DNA of 64,000 nucleotides from Microbacterium esteraromaticum (GTDB taxonomy: Bacteria; Actinomycetota; Actinomycetes; Actinomycetales; Microbacteriaceae), in NCBI RefSeq assembly GCF_028747645.1, contig NZ_CP118100.1, forward strand, positions 1,922,001 to 1,986,000, written 5' to 3'. Numbering within the stretch: position 1 is the stretch's first letter; each line of letters starts with the position of its first letter. Below, piece after piece: positions 50,618 to 59,902 of the stretch. The notes beneath the pieces are model-generated. The model made no database searches. It was not told the origin of the DNA and saw only the letters and a program-made list of their open reading frames with translations. The position numbers and the translations under genes are program-made.

Positions 50618-51538
50618 GTGACCCAGCGACTGATGCTTCTCGACACGGCCTCGCTGTACTTCCGGGCGTTCTTCGGAGTCCCCGACAAGGTCAAGGCTCC
50701 GGACGGCACCTCCGTGAACGCGACGCGAGGATTGCTCGACATCGTCGCCAAACTCGTCACGCTCTACCACCCCGCACAGGTCATCGCCTGCTGGGATGAC
50801 GACTGGCGCCCGCAATGGCGCGTCGACCTGATCCCGAGCTATAAGGCGCACCGCGTGGTCGAGGCCGTATCGTCCGGCACGGATGTCGAAGAGGTTCCCG
50901 ATCCCCTCGAGCAGCAGATCCCCCTCATCCGCGAGGCGCTCAGCGCACTGGGAATTCCGATCATCGGCGCAGCAGAGCACGAGGCGGACGACGTGATCGG
51001 TACGCTCACGAGCCGCGCGACCATGCCCGTCGACATCGTCACCGGCGATCGCGACCTGTTCCAGCTCGTCGACGACGCACGAGACGTGCGCGTGATCTAC
51101 ACAGCTCGCGGCATGAGCAATCTCGAGGTCGTGACCGATGCGACCGTCGTCGCCAAGTACGGCGTGCTTCCGAGTCAGTACGCGGACTTCGCCACTCTGC
51201 GCGGCGATGCCTCCGACGGGCTCCCGGGCGTGAAGGGCGTCGGAGAGAAGACCGCGGCGTCACTGCTGCAGGCGCACTCCGACCTGGCCGGCATCCGCGC
51301 CGCTGTTGCCGATGGCAAGCTCAGCGCGGCGGCATCCGCTCGCTTCGCGGCGGCGGCCGCGTATCTCGACGTCGCCGCGGACGTCGTGCGCGTCGCCACC
51401 GACCTCGACATCGCTGCCCCCGATGTCCCGTTGCGCGCGTTGGATGATGCGAGGGCGGATGCTGCCCGCGCCTTCGCCGAGCAGTGGAACCTCGGCGGGT
51501 CGATGGAACGCGCTCTGGCTGCGATCGCCACCGCCTGA
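50618..51538 (+). CDS. 5'-3' exonuclease (polymerase I 5'-nuclease domain type)
   Basis: Stand-alone FEN-type nuclease of 306 residues. Metal-binding residues lie in LLDTAS, HEADDVIGTL and TGDRDLFQLV. The helix-three-turn-helix DNA-binding motif is PGVKGVGEKTAASLL. It probably removes RNA primers or flaps as a separate enzyme. The GTG start at 50618 has TAGGCT six bases upstream, so a leaderless mRNA is likely. Confidence 0.92.
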   Translation: MTQRLMLLDTASLYFRAFFGVPDKVKAPDGTSVNATRGLLDIVAKLVTLYHPAQVIACWDDDWRPQWRVDLIPSYKAHRVVEAVSSGTDVEEVPDPLEQQIPLIREALSALGIPIIGAAEHEADDVIGTLTSRATMPVDIVTGDRDLFQLVDDARDVRVIYTARGMSNLEVVTDATVVAKYGVLPSQYADFATLRGDASDGLPGVKGVGEKTAASLLQAHSDLAGIRAAVADGKLSAAASARFAAAAAYLDVAADVVRVATDLDIAAPDVPLRALDDARADAARAFAEQWNLGGSMERALAAIATA

Positions 51539-51559
51539 TCGGGGCCGCCCGCCCCACCG

Positions 51560-52549
51560 TCAGCCGCGCGCCCAGGCGCGCAGGCGCTCGACACCCCAGG
51601 TCGTCACGATCCGCTCTGCAGGCACGCCTGCCGCCTCGGCTCTTTGCGCCCCATGGTCCAGCAGCGAGAGCTGGCCCGGCGCGTGCGCGTCCGAATCGAT
51701 CGCGAACAGGCATCCCTCCGCCATCGCCACACCGATCAGCTCATCCGGCGGGTCCTGGCGCTCGGGACGCGAATTGATCTCGACAGCCACACCGTTCTCG
51801 GCACACGCAGCGAAAACCGCTCTGGCATCGAAGGACGACGGCGGACGCGTGCCCCGCTCCCCCTGAACAAGACGCCCGGTGCAGTGCCCCAGCACGTTCA
51901 CCACCGAATCACCCACCGCCGCCACCAGCCGACGCGTCATCGCGTCCGCGGGCATCCGCAGCTTCGAGTGCGCGGAGGCCACGACGATGTCCAGCTCGGC
52001 GAGCAGCGACGGGTTCTGATCGAGCGAGCCGTCGTCAAGAATGTCGACCTCGATGCCCGCGAGCACCGTGAGGTCGGGCGTCGACTGCTCCCGCACCAGC
52101 GGAATCTGCTCGCGAAGGCGCTCCGCCGACAGGCCACGAGCGACCCGCAGCCGAGGTGAATGGTCCGTGATCGCCAGATAGCGATGTCCCAGCGCTGCGG
52201 CCGCGGAGACCATCGACTCGATCGGCGTCGTCCCGTCAGACCACTCGGTGTGACTATGCAGATCACCGCGTAGCCGTCCGCGCAGCTCGGATTCACGTTC
52301 GGGGCTCACGGAAGCACGCAACTGGATCAGGTAGTCGGGGACGCCGCCCCGCTGCGCCTGCTGAATCACCTCGAAGGTCGACGCGCCGATCCCCCTCTGC
52401 GCACGTAACGCATCCGCATCCCACCGCGTCTGCTCGGGCAACGCAGCGAGAACGGCCGCCGCCTGCCGAAAGGCTTTCGCGCGGTACCGCGACGCGCGCT
52501 CCCGTTCCAGCAGAGCGGCGATCTCGATCAGCGCGTCGACGGCGTCCAT
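51560..52549 (-). CDS. PHP-domain phosphoesterase with helix-hairpin N-terminus (PolX-like)
   Basis: Protein of 329 residues. An N-terminal helical DNA-binding segment (ALRAQRGIGASTFEVIQQA) of the PolX type is joined to a PHP domain with metal ligands in GDLHSHTEWSDG, ITDHS, GIEVDIL, HSKLR, CTG and IDSDAHAP. There is no polymerase palm domain, so it is not a full PolX. Likely a DNA 3' phosphoesterase or nuclease (inference). Confidence 0.87.
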   Translation of the reverse strand: MDAVDALIEIAALLERERASRYRAKAFRQAAAVLAALPEQTRWDADALRAQRGIGASTFEVIQQAQRGGVPDYLIQLRASVSPERESELRGRLRGDLHSHTEWSDGTTPIESMVSAAAALGHRYLAITDHSPRLRVARGLSAERLREQIPLVREQSTPDLTVLAGIEVDILDDGSLDQNPSLLAELDIVVASAHSKLRMPADAMTRRLVAAVGDSVVNVLGHCTGRLVQGERGTRPPSSFDARAVFAACAENGVAVEINSRPERQDPPDELIGVAMAEGCLFAIDSDAHAPGQLSLLDHGAQRAEAAGVPAERIVTTWGVERLRAWARG

Positions 52550-52560
52550 GGCGCACTACA

Positions 52561-53625
52561 TCAGGAGGCGATCGGCTCGTTCGTCGCGCGCACCCAGTCT
52601 TCCAGCTTCGCAGCCGCGCGTCCGTCGTCAACAGCGTCCGCCACCCTGGCATACGCATCACGCAGACGCTCGACGATCGGAACCTGGGTGAGCGTCGAGT
52701 CGTGGGAGAGCTCGTACGCGACGACACCGGCCGCCGCGTTCAGCAGCACGATGTCACGCACCGCGCCCGGTTCACCGGCCAGCGTGCGCCGCAGCACCTG
52801 CGCGTTGTGCTCGGGCGTGCCGCCAAGCAGATCGGCGATATCGGCCAGCGGGATGCCGAGATCGCGAGGGTCGAGATCATGCTCGTGCGTGTCGCCGCGA
52901 GCGACCTCCCAGATACGGCTGTGACCCGTCGTGGTCAATTCATCGAGCCCGTCATCACCACGGAACACCAGTGCCGTGGCGCCGCGTGTGCGGAAGACGC
53001 CCGTGATGAGCGGAACCCGATCCAATTGCGCGACGCCGACCGCGTTGGCCTCGGCTCGGGCGGGATTGCAGAGCGGGCCGAGCATGTTGAACACCGTGGG
53101 AACCGCGAGCTCGGATCGCGCACTCGCCGCATGCTTGAACCCCGGGTGGAACGCGGCGGCCCACGCGAAGGTGATCCCGGTGCTGTCGAGCACCCGAGCG
53201 ACGCGCTGCGGGTCGAGCGAGATGTCCAGACCGAGTGCCGACAGCACATCGGATGAACCCGACGACGAGCTGGCAGCGCGATTGCCGTGCTTGACCACGG
53301 GAATCCCCATAGCGCCGATGATGATCGCCGCGGTCGTGGAGACGTTGACTGTTCCGAACCGGTCGCCTCCGGTACCGACGATGTCGAGGACGTCTGACGA
53401 CACCGGCAGCGGCACAGCTGCCTCGAGGATCGCGTCGCGGAACCCGACGACCTCGTCGATCGTCTCGCCCTTCGCGCGAAGGGCGATCAGGAAGCCCGCG
53501 AGCTGCGCGTCGGACACGTCGCCGCGCATCACCTGGCGCATCGCCCAGGTCGACTCCCATACACTCAGATCCCGCCGTTCCAGGAGCGCAGTGAGCAGAT
53601 CAGGCCAGGTGAGGGAATCAACCAT
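52561..53625 (-). CDS. trpD: Anthranilate phosphoribosyltransferase
   Basis: Tryptophan-pathway enzyme of 354 residues joining anthranilate to PRPP. The PRPP-binding GTGGDRFGTVNVST is near residue 84, and KHGNRAASSSSGSSD and the DDGLDE metal site are present. It lies divergent from ctaE, an order common in Actinobacteria, and no other trp gene is near. TAGGAT lies seven bases before the ATG, implying a leaderless mRNA. Confidence 0.95.
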   Translation of the reverse strand: MVDSLTWPDLLTALLERRDLSVWESTWAMRQVMRGDVSDAQLAGFLIALRAKGETIDEVVGFRDAILEAAVPLPVSSDVLDIVGTGGDRFGTVNVSTTAAIIIGAMGIPVVKHGNRAASSSSGSSDVLSALGLDISLDPQRVARVLDSTGITFAWAAAFHPGFKHAASARSELAVPTVFNMLGPLCNPARAEANAVGVAQLDRVPLITGVFRTRGATALVFRGDDGLDELTTTGHSRIWEVARGDTHEHDLDPRDLGIPLADIADLLGGTPEHNAQVLRRTLAGEPGAVRDIVLLNAAAGVVAYELSHDSTLTQVPIVERLRDAYARVADAVDDGRAAAKLEDWVRATNEPIAS

Positions 53626-53711
53626 GCCAGCGATCCTACGGGGTGCGGAAAGATGCCGATTCGAGATGACAACGATGTGCGAACCTTCCCGCGCCGGGGA
53701 CTAGCGCGCCA

Positions 53712-53831
53712 CCTGGGAGATTCCCAGGGTTCCGAGGAAGATTCGCAGGTTGTTCTTAGGTTCCCCTAAGTGTCCCGCCAGCGACTCCGGCAAGTGTGGT
53801 GCAAGAATCACGACGAAGAATCGGCCATAAT
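53712..53831 (+). promoter_or_regulatory. Control region of the ctaE-qcrCAB operon
   Basis: Two small inverted repeats: CCTGGGA / TCCCAGG (53712-53728) and CTTAGG / CCTAAG (53755-53770). CATAAT (53826-53831) lies six bases before the ctaE start. The 212-base gap to trpD is one of the longer ones in the window. Confidence 0.4.
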
Positions 53832-53837
53832 GGACGG

Positions 53838-54491
53838 GTGACCACCTCAGCGACGTATGCCCCGGCGGCAAGAACCATCAAGCGCCCCAATCCGGTCGCT
53901 GTCGGCACCATCGTGTGGCTCGGCAGCGAGGTGATGTTCTTCGCGGGACTTTTCGCGATCTACTTCACCCTCCGTAGCACCTCCCCCGATCTGTGGGCGG
54001 AGCAGACCGGTCTGTTGAACGTGACCTTCGCAGCAGTGAACACCGCGATCCTCGTCGCGTCGTCGTTCACCTGCCAGATGGGCGTGTTCGCGGCCGAGGA
54101 CCTGCAGCCGTACCGCATCGGCAAGGGACAGCTCAACGCGGCTGGCCGCCGCCGCCTCTTCGGCTGGGGAATGGTCGAGTGGTTCTGGCTCACCTTCGCT
54201 CTCGGCGCGATCTTCGTGAGCGGCCAGGTCTGGGAGTACGCCCAGCTCGTCGCCCACGGCCTGCCGATCTCGGCTGACTCCTACGCCGCGGCCTTCTACC
54301 TCACCACCGGCTTCCACGCTCTCCACGTCACGGGTGGCCTCGTTGCCTTCGTCCTCGTCATCGGACGCGCCTACGCCGTCAAGAACTTCGGCCACAAGGA
54401 GGCGACCTCCTCGATCGTCGTGTCGTACTACTGGCACTTCGTCGACGTCGTCTGGGTGGCCCTGTTCTTCGTCATCTACTTCCTGAAATAA
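53838..54491 (+). CDS. ctaE: Cytochrome c oxidase subunit III
   Basis: Integral membrane subunit of the aa3 oxidase, 217 residues with five transmembrane segments. Family landmarks are [15 protein letters not shown] early and FHALHVTGG and [11 protein letters not shown] late. GTG 53838 is taken as the start, because CATAAT lies six bases upstream and the polar N-terminal length fits. First gene of ctaE-qcrC-qcrA-qcrB. Confidence 0.95.
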   Translation: MTTSATYAPAARTIKRPNPVAVGTIVWLGSEVMFFAGLFAIYFTLRSTSPDLWAEQTGLLNVTFAAVNTAILVASSFTCQMGVFAAEDLQPYRIGKGQLNAAGRRRLFGWGMVEWFWLTFALGAIFVSGQVWEYAQLVAHGLPISADSYAAAFYLTTGFHALHVTGGLVAFVLVIGRAYAVKNFGHKEATSSIVVSYYWHFVDVVWVALFFVIYFLK

Positions 54492-54511
54492 GAGCGGAGC
54501 GATTTTTCGAA

Positions 54512-55345
54512 ATGGCACGAGAGAAGAAGCACCGCTCCCGCGGTCGTCGTAGCCCCCTCGCAGCAGCCGCGCTCATCGGCGCCGGCCTGTTGCTGACCGG
54601 AGGCGCTTACGCAGGCGCGTCCGCAGCGATGGCCGCCCCGGCCGACGCGCACAGCAGCGTCGCAACCGAGCTCACCGTCGAGGACGGCGAGAAGCTGTTC
54701 ACGGCCAACTGCGCCACCTGCCACGGCATGGACCTGGAGGGTACGCCCGAGGGGCCGAGCCTGGTCGGCGTCGGCGAGCTCTCCGTTGAGTTCCAGGTCG
54801 CGACGGGCCGTATGCCCCTGCAGATGCAGGGACCGCAGGCCCCGCAGAAGCCCGCGCAGTTCACTGACGCGCAGATCCGCGCAATGGCCGCCTACGTGCA
54901 GTCGGTTGCCCCCGGCCCCGGCTACCCCGAGGACTGGGTGACCAGCGGTGAGGCGAACCCCGCCAACGCCCAGGACGAGGTCGACATCACGCACGGTGCT
55001 GAGCTGTTCCGCATCAACTGCGCGATGTGCCACAACGTCGCCGCCGCCGGTGGCGCACTCACCGAGGGCAAGTACGCCCCGGCCCTGACCTCGACCAGTG
55101 CGCTGCACGTCTACGCGGCGATGGTCACCGGCCCGCAGAACATGCCGGTCTTCGGAGACATGAACCTCAGCTCCGAGGACAAGCGCGACATCATCGCCGC
55201 CCTCGTGTGGCAGCAGGAAGCAGTGCAGATCGGCGGCTTCACGCTGGGCTCGCTGGGTCCGGTCTCCGAGGGTCTGTTCATCTGGATCTTCGGCATCGGC
55301 GCGCTCGTCGCCCTCACCGTGTGGATCACGGCGAAGTCCAACTGA
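54512..55345 (+). CDS. qcrC: Diheme cytochrome c subunit of the bcc complex
   Basis: Membrane-bound cytochrome cc of 277 residues. An N-terminal membrane segment (about 14-35) is followed by two heme domains with CATCH and CAMCH, and a C-terminal transmembrane helix. In Actinobacteria it replaces soluble cytochrome c and hands electrons directly to the aa3 oxidase. It follows ctaE by 20 bases. Confidence 0.96.
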   Translation: MAREKKHRSRGRRSPLAAAALIGAGLLLTGGAYAGASAAMAAPADAHSSVATELTVEDGEKLFTANCATCHGMDLEGTPEGPSLVGVGELSVEFQVATGRMPLQMQGPQAPQKPAQFTDAQIRAMAAYVQSVAPGPGYPEDWVTSGEANPANAQDEVDITHGAELFRINCAMCHNVAAAGGALTEGKYAPALTSTSALHVYAAMVTGPQNMPVFGDMNLSSEDKRDIIAALVWQQEAVQIGGFTLGSLGPVSEGLFIWIFGIGALVALTVWITAKSN

Positions 55346-55381
55346 CGCACTTTCATAGAACAGCTACGTACGAGGAGCACC

Positions 55382-56458
55382 ATGGCAAACGACGACGACA
55401 CGCAGGCTCTGGACAGGGCCTACCAGCCCTCACCGGGGCTGGGCGTCGCAGTCAGCGATCCTGCGGAGAACCCGGGGCTGCCACCACACCGTGAGCGGAT
55501 GACCGACAAGGACCCGCGGATCGAGAAGACGGCGGAGCGTACGGTCTACACGCTCTTCTACCTGTCGCTCGCCGGCAGCATCTGGGCTGTCGCCGCGTAC
55601 ATGCTGTTCCCGATCGAGAGCGGCATGCCGATCGACATCCGGCAGAACAACATGTACATCGGCATCGGCATCGCGCTGGCGCTGCTGGCCATCGGTATCG
55701 GCGCGATCCACTGGTCGAAGGCGCTGATGTCCGACAAGGAGTACATCGAGCACCGCCACCCGACCCGCGGTCGCGACACGACGCGTGAGGCTGCGGTTCA
55801 GGTGTTCGCCGAGGCCGACCAGGACTCCGGTTTCGGCCGCCGCAAGATGATCCGCAACTCGCTGATCGTCGCCGTGGTCGCATCTGTCGTCCCGGGCATC
55901 ACCCTCTTCCGTGGACTCGCGCCGCACAACACCCCCGAGAAGCCGCACGCCGGAGACCCGGTCTACCTGCTCAGCCACACCATGTGGGAGTCCGGTATGC
56001 GCCTTGCCCGCGATCCTGAGGGCACCCCCATCCGCGCTGCTGACGTCACCGTCGGCTCGGCGTTCCACGTCATCCCCGAGCCGCTCAAGCAGCTCGACCA
56101 CAGCAGCGGCTACCTCGAAGAGAAGGCGAAGGCGATCGTCCTGCTGATGCGTCTGCGCCCCGAGCAGCTCATCGAGACCGAAGAGCGCAAGGACTGGTCG
56201 TACGACGGCATCGTCGCGTACTCCAAGGTCTGCACGCACGTCGGTTGCCCCGTCGCTCTCTACGAGCAGCAGACGCACCACCTGCTGTGCCCCTGCCACC
56301 AGTCGCAGTTCGACGTCACCGATCAGGCCAAGGTCATCTTCGGACCTGCTGCTCGACCGCTGCCGCAGCTGCCCATCGCCGTCGACGATGAGGGCTACCT
56401 CATCGCTCAGCGCGACTTCACCGAACCCGTCGGCCCGAGCTTCTGGGAGCGTCATTGA
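55382..56458 (+). CDS. qcrA: Rieske iron-sulfur subunit of the bcc complex
   Basis: Protein of 358 residues with three transmembrane segments in the N-terminal 200 residues, the actinobacterial form. The C-terminal Rieske domain binds the 2Fe-2S cluster through CTHVGCP and CPCHQSQFD. Its stop overlaps the qcrB TTG start (TTGA). Confidence 0.96.
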   Translation: MANDDDTQALDRAYQPSPGLGVAVSDPAENPGLPPHRERMTDKDPRIEKTAERTVYTLFYLSLAGSIWAVAAYMLFPIESGMPIDIRQNNMYIGIGIALALLAIGIGAIHWSKALMSDKEYIEHRHPTRGRDTTREAAVQVFAEADQDSGFGRRKMIRNSLIVAVVASVVPGITLFRGLAPHNTPEKPHAGDPVYLLSHTMWESGMRLARDPEGTPIRAADVTVGSAFHVIPEPLKQLDHSSGYLEEKAKAIVLLMRLRPEQLIETEERKDWSYDGIVAYSKVCTHVGCPVALYEQQTHHLLCPCHQSQFDVTDQAKVIFGPAARPLPQLPIAVDDEGYLIAQRDFTEPVGPSFWERH

Positions 56459-58272
56459 GTACCGCAACTCTGAATAAAGAGGACACCACGCAGCAGAAGA
56501 AGCCGCTCGGTGGCCGCTTCGTCGGCGCGACGGCGAACTACATCGACGAGCGCACCAGCCTTTCGGGCATGGTCAAGGAGCTCGGTCGCAAGATCTTCCC
56601 CGACCACTGGTCATTCATGCTCGGCGAGATCGCTCTGTGGGCGTTCGTGGCCGTGTTCCTGTCGGGAACGTTCCTGACGTTCTTCTTCCAGGCATCCATG
56701 GTGCCCACGCACTACACCGGTGCGTACGTGCCGATGCGCGGTCTGGAGATGTCGGCGGCGTTCGAATCCGCGCTGCACATCTCCTGGGACGTCCGCGGTG
56801 GCCTTCTGGTGCGCCAGATCCACCACTGGGCAGCACTGGTCTTCATCGCCGGCATCGGTATCCACATGCTCCGCGTGTTCTTCACGGGTGCGTTCCGCAA
56901 GCCCCGCGAGCTCAACTGGGTGATCGGCTTCGTGCTGTTCATCCTCGCTCTCGCCGAGGGCTTCACCGGCTACTCGCTGCCCGACGACCTGCTCTCGGGC
57001 AACGGTCTGCGGATCATCGACGGCATGATCAAGGGCATCCCGCTCATCGGAACCTGGACCTCGTTCCTGCTCTTCGGTGGTGAGTTCCCGGGTCACGACA
57101 TCGTCGGACGCCTCTACACGCTGCACATCCTGCTGCTGCCGCTGCTGCTGATCGGTCTGCTCGTCGTCCACCTGATGCTCATGGTGATCAACAAGCACAC
57201 CCAGTTTGCGGGCCCCGGCCGCACGAACGACAACGTCGTCGGCTACCCGATGATGCCCGTCTACATGTCGAAGATGGGTGGCTTCTTCTTCATCGTCTTC
57301 GGTGTGATCGTGCTGATCGCTTCGTTCTTCCAGATCCTCCCGTTCTGGGATTACGGCCCCTACGACCCCTCCCCGATCTCGGCAGGTACGCAGCCGGACT
57401 GGTACATCGGCTTCGCCGACGGTGCCCTCCGCCTCGCCCCGCCGAACATGGACGTCGTGTTCCTCGACCGCACCTGGTCGTTCGGAATCCTGGTGCCGGT
57501 CGCAGTCCTCGGTCTGTTCATCGTGCTCGTCGCGATCTACCCCTTCATCGAGGCGTGGGTCACGGGCGACAAGCGCGAGCACCACATCGCAGACCGTCCC
57601 CGCAACGCCCCCACCCGCACTGCTATCGGCGCCGCCGGCGTCATCTTCTACGCGGTCATGTGGGCAGCGGCTTCGTCCGACCTCATCGCCACGCACTTCA
57701 TGCTCACCATGGAGGGTGTCATCCACTCGCTCCAGGCGATGCTGTTCGTCGGTCCGGTGCTCGGGTACTTCATCACCAAGCGCATCTGCATCGCGCTGCA
57801 GAAGAAGGACCGTGAGATCGTCCTGCACGGCTATGAGTCGGGTCGTATCGTCCGCCTCCCCGGTGGCGAGTACGTCGAGGTGCACCAGCCCGTCGACGTG
57901 TACGACCGCTGGAAGCTCATCGACTACGAGGTGTACGAACCGCTCGTGGTTCGCCCCAACGAGAAGGGCCGCATCCCGTGGACGCAGAACCTGCGTTCGG
58001 CGCTTTCGCGCTGGTTCTTCGAGGACCGTCTGATGCCGCTCACGCAGGCACAGATCGAAGAGGCCGACGCGCACCAGCACCACACGCTGGCACACAACGA
58101 AGAGCTCGAAGCCGAAGAGATCGCCGGTGCACACGAACGTGCCGGTGTCTCCGAGGACCAGATCGCTCCGGCCGACACCTCGATCGGTGAGACGCCGAAC
58201 ACCCCCAGCTCGGTGATTGCGACCGATCCGGTCAAGAAGCCGCGCAAGAAGAAGTCGGAGGACGGCGAGTAA
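56455..58272 (+). CDS. qcrB: Cytochrome b subunit of the bcc complex
   Basis: Polytopic subunit of 605 residues holding two b hemes and the quinol sites. Heme-ligand histidines occur in the second and fourth helices (for example QIHHWAALVFIAGIGIHMLR). PDDLLSGNGLR and DYGPYDPSPISAG lie at expected loops. A hydrophilic, acidic C-terminal extension of about 100 residues ends in a Lys-rich tail. The start is a rare TTG overlapping the qcrA stop, conserved in position before MSTATL. Confidence 0.95.
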   Translation: MSTATLNKEDTTQQKKPLGGRFVGATANYIDERTSLSGMVKELGRKIFPDHWSFMLGEIALWAFVAVFLSGTFLTFFFQASMVPTHYTGAYVPMRGLEMSAAFESALHISWDVRGGLLVRQIHHWAALVFIAGIGIHMLRVFFTGAFRKPRELNWVIGFVLFILALAEGFTGYSLPDDLLSGNGLRIIDGMIKGIPLIGTWTSFLLFGGEFPGHDIVGRLYTLHILLLPLLLIGLLVVHLMLMVINKHTQFAGPGRTNDNVVGYPMMPVYMSKMGGFFFIVFGVIVLIASFFQILPFWDYGPYDPSPISAGTQPDWYIGFADGALRLAPPNMDVVFLDRTWSFGILVPVAVLGLFIVLVAIYPFIEAWVTGDKREHHIADRPRNAPTRTAIGAAGVIFYAVMWAAASSDLIATHFMLTMEGVIHSLQAMLFVGPVLGYFITKRICIALQKKDREIVLHGYESGRIVRLPGGEYVEVHQPVDVYDRWKLIDYEVYEPLVVRPNEKGRIPWTQNLRSALSRWFFEDRLMPLTQAQIEEADAHQHHTLAHNEELEAEEIAGAHERAGVSEDQIAPADTSIGETPNTPSSVIATDPVKKPRKKKSEDGE

Positions 58273-58286
58273 CGCTCCCCTCCCCC

Positions 58287-58328
58287 ACGCAGAAGGTCCC
58301 GTCCAGTTTTGGACGGGACCTTCTGCGT
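58287..58328. terminator. Terminator of ctaE-qcrCAB
   Basis: Perfect 19-base stem (58287-58305 with 58310-58328) and a four-base loop, 14 bases after the qcrB stop. Confidence 0.85.
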
Positions 58329-58345
58329 TTCTGCCCGTCATTGCA

Positions 58346-59406
58346 TTGTGCTCCGCGCTCAGCCTCGTCAGTGCTTTCGCCTCAGTGCCTCTAGACGACT
58401 GGGCGCACAGTCACGATGTCCGGTGGCGGATGGATGCCACACTGCTCAGCGCCCCTGTGATCGCCGGAGACGTCGTCCTCGCCTATCCCGCGACTGACGC
58501 CGGTACGCAGACGCTCAATGCCTGGGACCTCAGCGACGGAACACTCCTGTGGGAGCGCATCACGTTGCCGGGACGCAATCTGCGTGGCCAGGAGCATCAG
58601 GTCGCGACTCTGGCGACCGAGGACGGCTGGCAGGGGTCTACCCTGGTCCCCTGCATCGCGGGCGCACTTGAGCCCGAAACCGACACGGAGCACGATCGCG
58701 TCCATGAGTACTCCGTGGCAGATCAGGCGTTCCGCGCGCACAAGGAGGCGGATGCCGGCTTCTTCGAAGGCGGAACCGCCTTCAGCAGCCGTGTGTCGTA
58801 CACCGACCAGGACGTGCTGCGGTACGGCGAACACGGCGATCTGCTCTGGGAACGCGCTTACGCCGACGTCTTCGGAGAGGGCACGGCGCCCAGCGGTGGA
58901 TGGTACTGGTCTGACCCGTCAGCGGACGACGCTCCCCTGCTCGCTTTGGTCTTCGAGGCCTCGCCGGATGTCGATTGGACTGTCAGCCAAGAGATCGTAC
59001 GCGATCTGACCACAGCAAGCGTCGCCAGGCTTGACCGCACTTCCGGCGCCACGGAGTGGTCGCTCAGTGCGGATTCCTGTACGTTCGTGGCCGACTTCGG
59101 GTTCCAGAAGCACGAAGGCGTCGCGACGGTGTGCCAGTTCCGTGACGACACCCGAACGCTGCACGGGGACGGCACGAAGGTTGTGCGCGCCGAGTACGTG
59201 GATCTCGTGCCGTCCGCAGGCGTAGCGCGAAGCGTGTCGTGCCCGACGGAGCGGGACAGACCATGCTCGTCGACGTCGTCTCTGGTGCCACCGACCGCGT
59301 GATCCAGAAGCAGCTGCTGCTGCTACTACTGTGAACCATCTCCCGCGCGGTAGCGATCTACATGACGGACGGACTGACCGTGTTCGAGCCAGTCGGCGAC
59401 GAGTGA
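58346..59406 (+). pseudogene. Decayed PQQ-like beta-propeller protein gene
   Basis: The open frame from about 58346 shows a hydrophobic N-terminus, then propeller-like repeats (SAPVIAGDVVLAYP, LNAWDLSDGTLLWER, then ARLDRTSGATEWSLS), as in PQQ-binding-like outer-surface proteins. Near 59235 the plausible sequence shifts frame (VPDGAGQTMLVDVVSGATDR). It meets an in-frame TGA at 59332 and continues as MTDGLTVFEPVGDE to 59406. At least one frameshift and one nonsense change are needed. No normal ATG with a ribosome site is seen; the frame begins right behind the qcrB terminator, so the 5' end is probably lost too. Confidence 0.65.
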
Positions 59407-59419
59407 GCACCTGAGCACG

Positions 59420-59453
59420 CAGAAGGCCCCCTGGCGAACCAGGGGGCCTTCTG
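59420..59453. terminator. Terminator between the pseudogene and ctaF
   Basis: Perfect 15-base stem (59420-59434 with 59439-59453) and a four-base CGAA loop, between convergent units. Confidence 0.85.
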
Positions 59454-59476
59454 TCAGATCTCGACGCGCTGTGGTG

Positions 59477-59899
59477 TCAGCGGGCGAAGTTGCCGCGGTA
59501 GAACTCGTACACCCAGCCGACGATCGCGATGAGGAAGAGCGCAACACCGATCGGGAGCAGGAAGTGACCGACCGCGAGCCCCGTCAGGAAGACGGTCGCA
59601 GAACCGGCGAGCACCAGGGGCCACCAGGACCACGGTGCGAACTCGCCGACTTCGGGGTCACCGTCGTCGATGTCCGAGGTCAGCACATCCTCGGGCAGCT
59701 CGCCGCCCTGTGCACGATAGGTCTTGCGAAGGTAGATCGCGATCATGGCGCCCATGAAGGCCACGAACAGCAGGGCGACGGTGCCGACCCACTCGATGTA
59801 GCCGTGGAACGGGTCCAACAGGCTCCACGCGGTGTAGACCGCTGCCGCGATCACGAAGAACACGGTGATGATCCACCAGAGGACGATATTGCTACGCAT
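59477..59899 (-). CDS. ctaF: Actinobacterial cytochrome c oxidase subunit IV
   Basis: Small membrane subunit of 140 residues with four hydrophobic segments in pairs (about 6-27, 34-55, 88-108 and 109-130). It matches the actinobacterial subunit IV in length, in the FHGYIEWVGTVAL and WSWWPL landmarks, and in position after ctaD, with a three-base gap. Confidence 0.92.
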   Translation of the reverse strand: MRSNIVLWWIITVFFVIAAAVYTAWSLLDPFHGYIEWVGTVALLFVAFMGAMIAIYLRKTYRAQGGELPEDVLTSDIDDGDPEVGEFAPWSWWPLVLAGSATVFLTGLAVGHFLLPIGVALFLIAIVGWVYEFYRGNFAR

Positions 59900-59902
59900 G
59901 TG

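Noticed and set aside
58217..58345. Longer start for the propeller gene, overlapping qcrB
   Set aside because: The extension reads through the qcrB 3' end and its terminator stem, with no protein-like features.
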